From the NCBI GenBank assembly GCA_013390605.1, contig JACAUB010000001.1, positions 565,114 through 629,113 of the forward strand: a DNA stretch of 64,000 nucleotides, in the 5' to 3' direction. A program made the position numbers and the translations under genes. The stretch comes from Bacteroidota bacterium (lineage in GTDB: Bacteria; Bacteroidota; Bacteroidia; Bacteroidales; Cfx3-03). Shown one piece after another: positions 1 to 9,362 of the stretch (the stretch's first letter is position 1; each line of letters begins with the position of its first letter). The notes beneath the pieces are model-generated. The model saw only the letters and a program-made list of their open reading frames with translations. It did not search any database and had not been told where the DNA came from.

Positions 1-356
1 TCAGGGGTAAATAAGTAAGTATAGTTTACACCGGTTCCCAAAGCGGGTGTTGAAAAATTGGTGTTTTGAATAAGATGTTGGTTTGGGATTTTTATTATTT
101 CTTCAGCCGTTTTTGAGAAAAGATTTCTAAGGCTATATGTTATCATTAAATTTCCTTGTGTATCAGGTTGGATAAGGCCGTCCTGATTTTTGAGTATGTC
201 TTTTATGGCGATGTGCGAGCTTACTAACGGAGATGCCCATTCTCCATCATATACAGGTTTTGTTAATTTTGAGAAGTTAAAATCAGCTATTTTTACACAA
301 GCTTGAATAATGACTGATCCGATTAATATATAGAAAAGTAGTCGATTTTTTTTCAT
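1..356 (-). CDS. Lipoprotein of unknown function, C-terminus cut by window edge
   Basis: The reverse strand is open from an ATG at 354-356 to the first base of the window, giving about 118 residues without a stop. The N-terminus has a short basic start (MKKNR), a hydrophobic stretch and a lipobox ending at Cys20 (IIQAC), so export and lipidation are expected. The mature part begins with acidic and polar residues and matches no family I recognise. The 3' end lies outside the window, so size and domains are unknown. Existence as a gene is well supported by the lipoprotein signal; function is not known. Confidence 0.75.
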   Translation of the reverse strand, partial: MKKNRLLFYILIGSVIIQACVKIADFNFSKLTKPVYDGEWASPLVSSHIAIKDILKNQDGLIQPDTQGNLMITYSLRNLFSKTAEEIIKIPNQHLIQNTNFSTPALGTGVNYTYLFTP

Positions 357-702
357 GCCAAGCTATTTATAATTGGAAATATTGATTAATAGGAAAATGA
401 ATTGGAAATGTTAGAATAGTTGTAGCTTTAAAAGAAATGAAACGATATGATCTTTTCGTTCATTATAAGAGATGCTCATTATCATATTCTACTTGCCATT
501 GAGAGTTACTTAATTACGCGTCTTTTCATTTCAATAATGCTTAAGCAGTATTGAACTTTTCAAAACAAACTTATAACCCATTATGTTCAGTTCAAAAATA
601 GTGATAGAGAGTCACATTAACAAGCATTGAGATTGTGGTTTTTTGTTTTTATTATTCATGAATTTTCTAAATCAAATTTCGATTTAGAATAGAATTTTAA
701 AA
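357..702. other. Non-coding stretch between lipoprotein and the 939-residue gene
   Basis: About 346 AT-rich bases with no convincing reading frame. The only structure seen is an 8-9 bp inverted repeat (arms 665-673 and 681-689) just downstream of the leftward gene that ends at 703. It lacks a T-run on the expected side, so terminator status is doubtful. The promoter of the leftward lipoprotein gene should lie here, but no clear TAnnTTTG box was found. Confidence 0.5.
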
Positions 703-3522
703 TTACTTTATGTTATATTGATATGTTCGAACTATTTTATTTTCAGTTGTAATAATCTCAATGATGTTTTTCCCTGATAAAGAAATGATGCAAGGAGGTG
801 TATCACTAGTAATAACAGGGAAATTCTTTAAAACACCCTGGGGACCAAAGAATACTAGGCTGCCATTTGCTAAGGTCATTAAATAATACTTTTTATTATT
901 AGGGGTTGTGTAGGCATAAGGTTGAAATCGCGGAAACGATTTGGTATCGAATTCATAAATTATTTCGCATTGTTGATTGAAAACAGTTAAACGAGCCTCA
1001 TCGGCAAAAATATAATTCGGCTTCTCATTGTTGTCAAACTGATCAAAAATAAAAAAAGGATTTTTAATAATGGTCTCAAAAGGCAGCTTATAAAATGTTC
1101 CATCTGTATTAATAAAAAGCAGGTCGCCATCTGCAGCTGCCGTAATAATATCACCTTTCGACTTAGTGTGATTTGCCCAAAACAAAGAATTTGAAGAGAG
1201 TTGTGGGACTTTCTCAAAGTCGCCTTTAACTTCGCCTTTTGAGTTTGATATCTTAATTCGACCTTCCTCATCTTTTATAACAACAAGCTTTCTATTACTG
1301 TATTCAATGATTTGAACCGGATTTCTGATAGCTCTTTTCATCTGAGGAGGGCTCCAGCTGCTAAGTTTTTTCCCGTTTATGCCAATAGCATATAGCCTAT
1401 TATCAGATCCGGCAATCAAAAAAGAGAGACCCTCTTTGGTGCCCATAAAGGGTACAAGTTCATTTGTTGCTGAAATTGGCAATCGCATTGGATAATCTTT
1501 AATGTATTCTCCGTTTCCGTCTAAAAGATATATAAGGTCGTTAGAATTGAAGGCAATGACGTTCTTCCCTTGATAATCTATTATGCGTAGATTCCCAATA
1601 ATATGTCCTCCGGTTAGATGATTCCATTGAACTTCTCCTTTTTCGTTTATGCTCCAGATTTTATTATTTTCATCAATCAAAACGATTTGTTTCCCTTTTG
1701 ATGTTTTGTATATTATTGGTCCTGCATTTATTTTTCCTTCCAGTGTAGTTGACCAATCCGGAACCGGCTTATTAGCAATTTGGTCTTCAGATTGATTATG
1801 TGAAGGTCTATATGCTGAAGTATCAGTAGCAATGCAGATACTCGTATAAAAAAGCTTGTTTTCTAAGGCATATTCAGCTGTTAATAGCTTAGCCGATTTA
1901 GCTATTTTAATTAGGTGTGACTTATTATTTAATTCTGGCAAGATTAAGTTGGAAAGATGTTTTAATATCTGAGGTAAGTCAATGTAAATCCACACATTTG
2001 AAGATCCTGAAATGTTATTTCTAAAGTTTTGATAAACTGGAGAAGATGCTAATACTTTACCAGCATTAAAACTACTTATTACAGCTGTAAGTGCATTTAC
2101 AGAATGTGCAAAAACAACATAGTCTTTTATAACAGCAAAATAGTATTTGTCAAATTTGGGAAATAGTTTTCCATAGTAGGTGGGTAAAAATGATGGTAAA
2201 TCAATCATTCTGATTAATGTGCCATTATAAACCATTGTGTTTTTCTTTGCGAGAATAGCCAGTGATGCGTCTGCGACTCCCGGGCTATTGGTTTTAAAGT
2301 AAGCATATATATTTTCTTCTTCAGAAAGCGATGGATTGGATGTAAATGCGATACCCACCTCGTTCTTGATCCATGACGTTAACGTCTGTTCTGCATTAAA
2401 ATTTAAGCTATCAGAAATTAACCTAAGTTGGTTTTCAAATACTTCTAATTTTCCTTGTTGTTTTAATTGGATTTTGAGTCTTCTGAAAATAGTTTGATAA
2501 TCTTTAAAACCTACATTGATAAAAGCAGCTGTATTACTTGGTAAAATACTATCAACAACAGTATGTGTAGCTTTTTGATCGGCAAATAGATTAAGAAAGG
2601 TGTTTGTTGAATCACCTGGTGTAGAGAACCCATTAAAAAGAATCTGCTTTTCGTTGATTGTTATATCGAGTTCTGTCCAATCACTAAAATGGTTAACATT
2701 AAAAAAAGAGGCATAACTGTCTTTCTTTAAATGATTACTTAATAAAGACGGAATGTTTCTGTAATTAATGTAAAGAACTGCCGCTGCTTTAGGATTCTCT
2801 GTTTGACAAACTTTATAAAATGAAGAAGGAGATGTAACCGTTGTATTTGATTTTATTTTTTCAATTGTCTCGTTTATTAAACTTGCATTGGTAGAAGCAA
2901 TTAGTAAACCATTTCTGAGAATTAAATTAATAATTTGTCCTCCTTTTTTAAAATAAATTTTCCGATAACTCACTCCAGAAAATGATTCAACGATAATCTG
3001 TATTTTAGGCCCAAAGTATCTTCTTACAATGGGGTTGATATCGCTATCTGTGATTGAATGTTGGGCCTGAAAAGTAAATAATATTCCTATATTACCATCA
3101 TGCATTGGATGAAACGATATGAATAAAGGATTATCTTTTACAACTTTAGCTATACCGGGGTTGTGTATAATCAATTTAAGAAAGAGGTTGATTTTTTGAT
3201 CGATATCATTGTTCTGCGATTCCTGTAAATAATTCCGCCATACTTGACACTTCTCTACTTTAGACCAATTCTGTCCAATTCTATTTATTTTGAATATTAG
3301 TGCAGCATCATTCGGTATCGCTTGAATGGGTTGAATCTCTTTTTGCGTTGAATAAAAATAATATGCAAGAGGCAATATTATCAGTGAGAAAATTATTACT
3401 GCAATAGCCAATGCAATAAGAGGTTTTAGCTTAACCTTAATCCAGATCTTTATTAATAGTCGTTTCAATTTTCTAGTTTTAATTATCAAAGATACAGTGG
3501 AAAGATTGTTTCTTTTAATCAA
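703..3522 (-). CDS. Large membrane-anchored protein, DUF3352-like with C-terminal beta-propeller-like region
   Basis: A 939-residue protein. A basic N-terminus is followed by one hydrophobic segment at about residues 35-56, so it is probably anchored with the bulk in the periplasm. Residues about 65-580 contain alternating strand/loop sequence with the PNDAALIF opening typical of DUF3352-like Bacteroidota proteins; this is family resemblance from memory. Residues about 595-939 contain repeated units with G-x-I/L-x-x-x-D/N-x-G turns (for example around residues 640-720), as in PQQ/WD40-type propellers, ending in a short polar tail. No catalytic motif is visible. It is the last gene of a leftward group with rnhB (47 bp gap). 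A role in envelope sensing or scaffolding is only a guess. Confidence 0.75.
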   Translation of the reverse strand: MIKRNNLSTVSLIIKTRKLKRLLIKIWIKVKLKPLIALAIAVIIFSLIILPLAYYFYSTQKEIQPIQAIPNDAALIFKINRIGQNWSKVEKCQVWRNYLQESQNNDIDQKINLFLKLIIHNPGIAKVVKDNPLFISFHPMHDGNIGILFTFQAQHSITDSDINPIVRRYFGPKIQIIVESFSGVSYRKIYFKKGGQIINLILRNGLLIASTNASLINETIEKIKSNTTVTSPSSFYKVCQTENPKAAAVLYINYRNIPSLLSNHLKKDSYASFFNVNHFSDWTELDITINEKQILFNGFSTPGDSTNTFLNLFADQKATHTVVDSILPSNTAAFINVGFKDYQTIFRRLKIQLKQQGKLEVFENQLRLISDSLNFNAEQTLTSWIKNEVGIAFTSNPSLSEEENIYAYFKTNSPGVADASLAILAKKNTMVYNGTLIRMIDLPSFLPTYYGKLFPKFDKYYFAVIKDYVVFAHSVNALTAVISSFNAGKVLASSPVYQNFRNNISGSSNVWIYIDLPQILKHLSNLILPELNNKSHLIKIAKSAKLLTAEYALENKLFYTSICIATDTSAYRPSHNQSEDQIANKPVPDWSTTLEGKINAGPIIYKTSKGKQIVLIDENNKIWSINEKGEVQWNHLTGGHIIGNLRIIDYQGKNVIAFNSNDLIYLLDGNGEYIKDYPMRLPISATNELVPFMGTKEGLSFLIAGSDNRLYAIGINGKKLSSWSPPQMKRAIRNPVQIIEYSNRKLVVIKDEEGRIKISNSKGEVKGDFEKVPQLSSNSLFWANHTKSKGDIITAAADGDLLFINTDGTFYKLPFETIIKNPFFIFDQFDNNEKPNYIFADEARLTVFNQQCEIIYEFDTKSFPRFQPYAYTTPNNKKYYLMTLANGSLVFFGPQGVLKNFPVITSDTPPCIISLSGKNIIEIITTENKIVRTYQYNIK

Positions 3523-3569
3523 TCATTTAAATATATAAACAGACAATTATTAATTTGTTTAATATTCAT

Positions 3570-4181
3570 TTAAAAAAGAGCGAGTGGGGGTAATAATTGA
3601 AAACTAATTCTATGCAAGGGCGAGATACCAAATGCTTTAATTCCTATTCTATGTTCCTTTGTTGGATACCCTTTATTTTTGTCCCAATGATATACTGGAT
3701 ATTGTTTGTGATAATTTTCCATTAAAAAATCACGTTGTGTTTTAGCAAGAATGGATGCTGCAGCTATCGATTGGTAAGTAGCATCACCTTTGATGAAACA
3801 TTGATGGCTAATAGAAGGAAAAGGTTTAAATCTATTCCCATCTATTAAAAGAAGTTTGGGCTTAATGGATAGGCTGGCTATTGCTTTATGCATGGCCATG
3901 AATGTAGCCTGTAAAATATTTATCTGATCAATTTGTTCATTTTCTACTTCTGCTATTGCCCATGCAAGAGCTTCATCTTTTATTTTTAAACTAATTCGCT
4001 GACGTTGTTTTGCTGTTAATTTTTTTGAATCATTTAATTCACAATCATTAAATGATAATGGGAGGATAACTGCGGCAGCAACAACCGGACCCGCCAAACA
4101 TCCTCTTCCTGCTTCATCTACTCCAGCTTCTAAAACAATATTTTGATAGAATGATTTTAACGGTTGGCTTGGCGTTTTCAT
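3570..4181 (-). CDS. rnhB: Ribonuclease HII
   Basis: This endonuclease nicks RNA-DNA junctions and removes misincorporated ribonucleotides from DNA. The 203-residue length is normal for the family. The diagnostic N-terminal motif (VDEAGRGCLAGPVVAAAVIL, about residues 21-40) supplies the first catalytic Asp-Glu pair. SKKLTAKQR follows at about 52-60, LLIDGNRF carries the next catalytic Asp at about residue 114, and AAASILAKTQRD matches the conserved helix with the last catalytic Asp. It lies between a DUF6427-like membrane gene (81 bp upstream) and the 939-residue protein gene (47 bp downstream), probably co-transcribed with purD. Identification is secure. Confidence 0.96.
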   Translation of the reverse strand: MKTPSQPLKSFYQNIVLEAGVDEAGRGCLAGPVVAAAVILPLSFNDCELNDSKKLTAKQRQRISLKIKDEALAWAIAEVENEQIDQINILQATFMAMHKAIASLSIKPKLLLIDGNRFKPFPSISHQCFIKGDATYQSIAAASILAKTQRDFLMENYHKQYPVYHWDKNKGYPTKEHRIGIKAFGISPLHRISFQLLPPLALF

Positions 4182-4262
4182 CAGCGAGTAATTTAATATA
4201 TGTCAGATGTATAACTCTGAAATTTTATGATGCTTCAATTGATATTCTTTAATAGCGTTATT

Positions 4263-5240
4263 TTAGATTGTACGCGATGCAATAACAGCAAAAATTAGTA
4301 TCCATAAAATCAATTCAGCGCGACCTTGTTTTTTTCTTGACATCAATGTATTATTTAAAATAATCACAACAGGGCTGGCTAAAAAAGCAAGATGAAAGCG
4401 ATAGTTGGAATCAGCATACGTAAACGATAAAATGCTTATAATAAAGAGCAGAAGAGAAACTAAATATTTTCTTCGGATAGCTATTATTTTTTCGTTAACA
4501 TGGTTCATTAGGTTAAAAATGGCACTCAATAGGATAAGTCCAACAATAGACCAAATAATAATTTCAGGAGTAGATAATTGAATATGGAATCGTAGCGGAT
4601 TCTCGAAGAATTGTATAATAGAAGTCCAAACATTTAGTAACTTATTATTCCAAAAATAGAAAAATGCAAATATAAGGATGGCTGATGTCATACCTATAAA
4701 AGAAATTACCCATTCTCTCCATGATACAATTCTATAAATGAGAAAACTGACCCAGGGAAGTAAAATAAAAATAAATGCAGGAAAATAGAAAAAAGAAGCA
4801 ATAGTGATAAAAAAAGATGCATTAAAACTTTCGGTAAAAGCATATTTCAGTTCATACATACTCGCCAATTCTGCAACAGCTAAAAGAATAAAAAAGGATG
4901 ATATTAAAGGTGCTGATAATTGAAAAACAGAAGGAGTACTACAATAAAATAATATTAATAAGAAAGAGGGGAGAAGACTGTTTTTAGCAGCCAGATTGTT
5001 TTTAATTAGAAGATAATTTAAAAGAGCTGCTTGAAAAATGATGATAATGAATGCAATAGTTCTTGAAAATGAAGAAGAAGCTACGAATAATCCTGAAATA
5101 TAACGATAAATACCAGAATCAAAATTTGCGGGTGGTTGTATTGAAGCTCCTCTATCGGGGAGGGTCCACAATAACAATCCAATAATCAAAATTAGAAGGA
5201 ATTGAATTGGTGATTGACTACGAAATATTTTTAGTAACAT
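4263..5240 (-). CDS. Polytopic membrane protein, DUF6427-like
   Basis: A 325-residue, strongly hydrophobic protein with about eight to ten predicted membrane segments and very short loops, ending in a basic loop (SRKKQGRAE) and one last helix. The opening (MLLKIFRSQSPIQFLLIL) resembles DUF6427 proteins of Bacteroidota, which I recall beside purD in other members; that recollection would need a search. The start lies 13 bp downstream of the purD stop, so translation probably follows purD on the same message. No transport or enzyme motif is visible. Function unknown. Confidence 0.75.
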   Translation of the reverse strand: MLLKIFRSQSPIQFLLILIIGLLLWTLPDRGASIQPPANFDSGIYRYISGLFVASSSFSRTIAFIIIIFQAALLNYLLIKNNLAAKNSLLPSFLLILFYCSTPSVFQLSAPLISSFFILLAVAELASMYELKYAFTESFNASFFITIASFFYFPAFIFILLPWVSFLIYRIVSWREWVISFIGMTSAILIFAFFYFWNNKLLNVWTSIIQFFENPLRFHIQLSTPEIIIWSIVGLILLSAIFNLMNHVNEKIIAIRRKYLVSLLLFIISILSFTYADSNYRFHLAFLASPVVIILNNTLMSRKKQGRAELILWILIFAVIASRTI

Positions 5241-5253
5241 TTATTTTATGATT

Positions 5254-6528
5254 TTAGTGCAAATCGAATCCGATATCACGTCGAAGATGTTTTGTCGTAA
5301 ATTCAATTGTTTCTGCCGCAGTATATGATTTGGCTAATGCTTCTTCCATTGTTTCCCCAAATGAAGAAACAGATAAAACCCTTCCTCCATCAGTAACAAT
5401 TTTGCCATTAAGGTATTTGGTGCCGGCATGGAAAAATAATGTTCCTTCAGGAGCTGATGGGATAGTCATTTCAATTCCTTTTTGATAAGTATCAGGATAT
5501 CCTTTCGAGACTAACATCACTGAAGCTACAAAACGAGTATCAATTTGAAGATCTAACTCATTTAATGTTTGGTTTGAGACTGCATTAAATACGTCAAGAA
5601 TATCATTTTTAATTCTTGGAAAAACAGATTCTGTTTCAGGATCGCCCATTCTGGTATTATATTCTATAACAAAAGGATTTCCGTCAACATTAATTAATCC
5701 AAAAAAGATAAATCCTTTATATTCAATTTCCTCTTTTATTAATCCATTAACTGTAGGTTTTACAATTTGATTCTTGACTTTTTGCATGAATATGTCATCA
5801 GCAAAAGAAACTGGAGAAACAGACCCCATACCTCCAGTATTTGGACCTGTATCACCTTCTCCTATACGTTTGTAATCTTTTGCAACAGGTAACAGTTTAT
5901 ATGATTTCCCATCAGAAAGTGCAAATACTGAACATTCAATTCCTCTTAAAAATTGTTCAATAACAACTTTGGCAGAAGCATTGCCGAATTTAGAAAATTC
6001 AATCATATCTGATAACTCTTTCTCAGCCTCTTCCAATGTTGTGCAGATTACAACCCCTTTTCCCGCAGCCAAACCATCAGCTTTAAGAACATACGGTGGA
6101 TGTAAACTTTTTAAGAAATCTTTACCTTCTTTGAAATTATCTTTATTAAATGTTTTATAAGCAGCTGTAGGGATTTTATGCCGTTGCATAAAGGCCTTGG
6201 CATAATCCTTACTTCCCTCCAATAGTGCTCCTTTTTGGATGGGGCCGATTACTTTAACTTTACTGATTTCGGGTGTTGAAAGAAAATAATCATGAATACC
6301 ATCGACCAACGGAGCTTCTGGACCAACAATTACCATATCAATAGCATTCTCTTTAACAAAAGTACCAATTGCTTCAAAGTTATTCAATGGTAAGTTCACA
6401 TTTTGAGCTAAGTCGCGCATTCCGGCATTACCAGGAGCAATAAAGAAGTTAGATAATTTAGAACTTTGGGCAATTTTCCACGCTATTGCATGTTCTCTTC
6501 CTCCTGATCCAAGTAATAATACGTTCAT
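5254..6528 (-). CDS. purD: Phosphoribosylamine-glycine ligase (GAR synthetase)
   Basis: Catalyses the second step of de novo purine synthesis: phosphoribosylamine + glycine + ATP to GAR. The 424 residues match the family. The N-terminal domain starts with MNVLLLGSGGREHAIAWK, the purD nucleotide-fold opening. The ATP-grasp core includes PPYVLKADGLAAGKGVVI (about residues 145-162), the signature GDTGPNTGGMGSVSP (about 227-241) and FVIEYNTRMGDPE carrying metal ligands (about 284-296). The C-terminal domain closes with GGRVLSVSSFG. It is the first gene of the leftward group with the DUF6427-like gene and rnhB. purB and purL lie elsewhere in the window, so purine genes are scattered here. Confidence 0.97.
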   Translation of the reverse strand: MNVLLLGSGGREHAIAWKIAQSSKLSNFFIAPGNAGMRDLAQNVNLPLNNFEAIGTFVKENAIDMVIVGPEAPLVDGIHDYFLSTPEISKVKVIGPIQKGALLEGSKDYAKAFMQRHKIPTAAYKTFNKDNFKEGKDFLKSLHPPYVLKADGLAAGKGVVICTTLEEAEKELSDMIEFSKFGNASAKVVIEQFLRGIECSVFALSDGKSYKLLPVAKDYKRIGEGDTGPNTGGMGSVSPVSFADDIFMQKVKNQIVKPTVNGLIKEEIEYKGFIFFGLINVDGNPFVIEYNTRMGDPETESVFPRIKNDILDVFNAVSNQTLNELDLQIDTRFVASVMLVSKGYPDTYQKGIEMTIPSAPEGTLFFHAGTKYLNGKIVTDGGRVLSVSSFGETMEEALAKSYTAAETIEFTTKHLRRDIGFDLH

Positions 6529-6640
6529 TTTCTTTCATTTTTTTTGCAAAGTAACAAAATATACCATTCTTTATCTAGTTTTTTGAGTAAATTGCGTTTA
6601 TTGAAATTGGTTAAAAGACCTTTTAATGGCTATTTTGTGC

Positions 6641-6648
6641 TATATTTG
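6641..6648 (+). promoter_or_regulatory. Candidate -7 box for the ATPase/LysM/coiled-coil operon
   Basis: TATATTTG followed by CAC is a perfect TAnnTTTG box on the forward strand, about 155 bp ahead of the ATPase start. A second TATATTTG is at 6709-6716. Neither has an ideal TTG at -33, so which one is used is uncertain. Confidence 0.4.
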
Positions 6649-6802
6649 CACAAATTTTCCAAAATTTCTTTTTTCCAATAACAACTGTTTTCATTAACAT
6701 TGATTTATTATATTTGATGTTGGATAAAATAATTTTTTTATTTGTCGAAATTGGTTTCCTGGCAAATGACAATGGCTACCGGATCCATTAAAAACGGGTA
6801 TT

Positions 6803-8695
6803 ATGAAGCTTAAGCTTACAAAAGTCAGAATTAATAAATATAAGAGTTTCAGCAAGGAGCAGGAAATCAATATTGACGATAAGGTCACTGTTTTAGTTGG
6901 AAAGAATGAGTCGGGAAAAACAGCATTCCTGGAGTCGGTTGCTAAAATTAATTATTTTGAAAACAACCCATTCTTTAAATTGAATGTGATAGGAGATTAT
7001 CCTCGAAATGAACTCATTCGCTTTAAAAATTCAGGTGAAGATACTGAGGCTCTTAGATGCGATTTTGAGCTTAGTAAAGAGATGCTTCAAGTGATCGAAT
7101 ATGATCTTGGAAAAGATGTTCTTCAAAGCAGAAGTTTTACCTATGGTATTAGTTTTATGGGGAAAACGCATTGGTTTGGATTGAAGGTAAACGAACGTAA
7201 ATTTTTAGACCAATTCTATCAAAGATTTTCTATTAGTGAAGATTTGCAGTCTCAACTTAGAAACATTCGAAATGTTACCGAATTGATGCAATTGTGCGAT
7301 GTTAAACGTAATGATACTGTTTTGTCGCAAATGGCTGACGATCTTAAAACCAGAATTTATTCAAAAGCATACTCTTGGAGTAACCCTATTAAGGGATATA
7401 TTGCAAAACATTATTTGAAGCCAGCTCTTCCGTATTTCTGGTATTTCGATGAATATTATCTATTGCCTACTCGTATAAGTATTAAGGATCTAAAGAATCC
7501 ACCAAAGGATGATGAAAAACTTCGTATCTCTAAAGCTTTTTTTGATTTAGCAAAAATTGATATTGATAAATTACTTGAAGCTGATGATTTTGAGAGCTAT
7601 CTGGCTGACTTAGAAGCCACCGCCAACGATGTAACTAATTATATTTTTAAGTATTGGACTACAGAAAAAGATCTTGAAATAAAGTTTGAGATAGAGAGTA
7701 TAAAGGAGACAAAAGATAAAATATTACATATTCGAATTCGTAATACAACACGGCGAATTACGCTCCCTTTACGTAATAGGAGCAAAGGTCTAAATATGTT
7801 TTTTTCATTTGTCGTTTGGTTTAGTAAAGTTAAAAATATGGTTGGCGACAATCTTATTCTATTGCTTGACGAACCCGGCTTAAATTTACATGCTGCTGCT
7901 CAGGCAGATTTATTACGTTTTATTGAGGATTTGTCTATTGATCATCAGGTTATTTATTCGACACATTCTCCTTTCTTAATTAATCCGGCAAAGCTAGATC
8001 GGGTTCGAACAGTTGCTGATACGAGTGAAGGAAGCATTGTTTCGGATATGGTTTTGGAAAATGACCCGGATACACTTTTCCCTTTACAAGCCGCTATAGG
8101 CTTTGACATTTCGCAAAACCTATTTAATAATCGCAAAAATTTATTGGTCGAAGACCCAACCGATTTGATATTACTCAGTTTAATGTCGGGAGCTTTAAAA
8201 GCACAAAGCCGAACAGGACTTAAGGAAGGTATTACAATTCTTCCTATTGGAGGTCTTGAAAAGCTTGCCACATTTTTACTTTTGTTAAAAAGTGCAAGAA
8301 ATAGTGTTGTTTGTTTAATGCCAACTGGTAATAATGTTAAGAACAAAACAAAACACGATAATGAAGTGTTTGATCAATTTACCAATGGAAAGAGCCTACG
8401 ATTCTATGACCAATTTGTTTCTGTTTCACAAGCTAGTATTGAAGATTTATTTGAGCCAAATGAATATGCACTTGCTATTATGAGTGCATATGGTGCCAAA
8501 GTAGCAGAATCATATAAACCGATTCCTGAGGAGGGCGTGCTATTAAATTTACCACAAATACTTGGTCGGGAGGGATTTGATCGGTTACGAGTAGCTCGTG
8601 AAATAGCATTGTTGCCGAATCTAAATCAAAATATTTCAGAAAATACATTTAACCGATTTGAAAAGTTGTTCAGAGAAATAAATAAGTTACTGTGA
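6803..8695 (+). CDS. OLD-like AAA ATPase with degenerate TOPRIM domain
   Basis: A 630-residue ATPase of the OLD / RecF-like branch. The N-terminus has the Walker A GKNESGKT at residues 33-40. The ABC-type Walker B (LLLDEPGLNLH) lies at about 352-362, followed by a switch histidine in IYSTHSPFLI. The C-terminal part aligns with the OLD TOPRIM nuclease domain: LLVEDPTD supplies the Glu at about 450, GGLEKLATF follows, then IEDLFEPNEYA. Where TOPRIM nucleases normally carry an Asp-x-Asp after a hydrophobic strand, this protein reads VVCLMPTG (about 502-509) without acidic residues, so metal-dependent cleavage may be lost. The next gene starts inside its stop codon, indicating coupling. A role in DNA repair or phage defence is possible but unproven. 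Confidence 0.85.
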   Translation: MKLKLTKVRINKYKSFSKEQEINIDDKVTVLVGKNESGKTAFLESVAKINYFENNPFFKLNVIGDYPRNELIRFKNSGEDTEALRCDFELSKEMLQVIEYDLGKDVLQSRSFTYGISFMGKTHWFGLKVNERKFLDQFYQRFSISEDLQSQLRNIRNVTELMQLCDVKRNDTVLSQMADDLKTRIYSKAYSWSNPIKGYIAKHYLKPALPYFWYFDEYYLLPTRISIKDLKNPPKDDEKLRISKAFFDLAKIDIDKLLEADDFESYLADLEATANDVTNYIFKYWTTEKDLEIKFEIESIKETKDKILHIRIRNTTRRITLPLRNRSKGLNMFFSFVVWFSKVKNMVGDNLILLLDEPGLNLHAAAQADLLRFIEDLSIDHQVIYSTHSPFLINPAKLDRVRTVADTSEGSIVSDMVLENDPDTLFPLQAAIGFDISQNLFNNRKNLLVEDPTDLILLSLMSGALKAQSRTGLKEGITILPIGGLEKLATFLLLLKSARNSVVCLMPTGNNVKNKTKHDNEVFDQFTNGKSLRFYDQFVSVSQASIEDLFEPNEYALAIMSAYGAKVAESYKPIPEEGVLLNLPQILGREGFDRLRVAREIALLPNLNQNISENTFNRFEKLFREINKLL

Positions 8696-9339
8696 GTACA
8701 TTGAATAATAATATTGAATGTCCTGTATGCAAGGCGTCAGGAATTAAAAAGGGATCGCCTCGTTGCCCCCGTTGTAATTCGGATCTTGAGGTTTTCGGAC
8801 AGATAGATACTATAGAAGAGGGAGGGAGTGGAAGTACAGCTGCCTTAATGCTGGCCTATTTCTTGGTTTTAGTGACAATTATTGCTTTTGTGCTCTTTTA
8901 TTTCTTTGCATATAAAGATGCAAAGGCTGCTGCTGATGTCAATCAAACAAAAATGCGACAATTGACGGAACAGATTGATCAATTGAAAACTGAAAATGAT
9001 CAATATCTTCAGCAAATAATTGACCTTCGAACCAGATTGGGAAGCGGTAGTGATGTGAGTGACGTTCCTGTCAAACCAAAGAAAGAGGAATCAGCTCAGA
9101 ACCAGATCCAGAACTCATCTTCACAACGTCAAGCACCAGTTTCTCAACCTAAGCAGATTGAACAAACAAAATCTCAAGGGGGTGTTGTTTATCATGAAGT
9201 TAAACCAGGTGAAAGCCTTCGAAGAATATCTAAAAAGTATTTTGGCGATACAGAAATGTACAATAAAATATTGAAAGATAATAATATTAAGACCCCTGAT
9301 CAAATATATCCTGGTCAGAAATTGAAAATAATACGTTAG
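8692..9339 (+). CDS. Zinc-ribbon, membrane-anchored LysM protein
   Basis: A 215-residue protein read from a GTG at 8692 whose bases overlap the TGA of the upstream ATPase (GTGA), so translation is probably coupled. An N-terminal zinc ribbon uses Cys10, Cys13, Cys25 and Cys28. One transmembrane helix runs at about residues 50-73, followed by a coiled coil (about 83-115) with Q/E/K heptads and a Gln/Ser-rich linker. A C-terminal LysM domain (about 165-215: HEVKPGESLRRISKKYFGD and PGQKLKIIR) should bind GlcNAc-containing glycan such as peptidoglycan. The topology predicts a cytoplasmic zinc ribbon and a periplasmic LysM. Domain calls are strong; role unknown. Confidence 0.85.
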   Translation: MSTLNNNIECPVCKASGIKKGSPRCPRCNSDLEVFGQIDTIEEGGSGSTAALMLAYFLVLVTIIAFVLFYFFAYKDAKAAADVNQTKMRQLTEQIDQLKTENDQYLQQIIDLRTRLGSGSDVSDVPVKPKKEESAQNQIQNSSSQRQAPVSQPKQIEQTKSQGGVVYHEVKPGESLRRISKKYFGDTEMYNKILKDNNIKTPDQIYPGQKLKIIR

Positions 9340-9362
9340 TTGAATCGCTTCATTTAGAAATT

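Noticed and set aside
665..689. Hairpin after the 939-residue gene as a terminator
   Set aside because: The arms are A/T-only apart from one pair in each, and there is no U-run on the side needed for the leftward transcript.
7954..8346. 130-codon leftward frame opposite the ATPase gene
   Set aside because: It lies entirely antisense to the well-supported ATPase, has no start context, and its translation shows no family resemblance.
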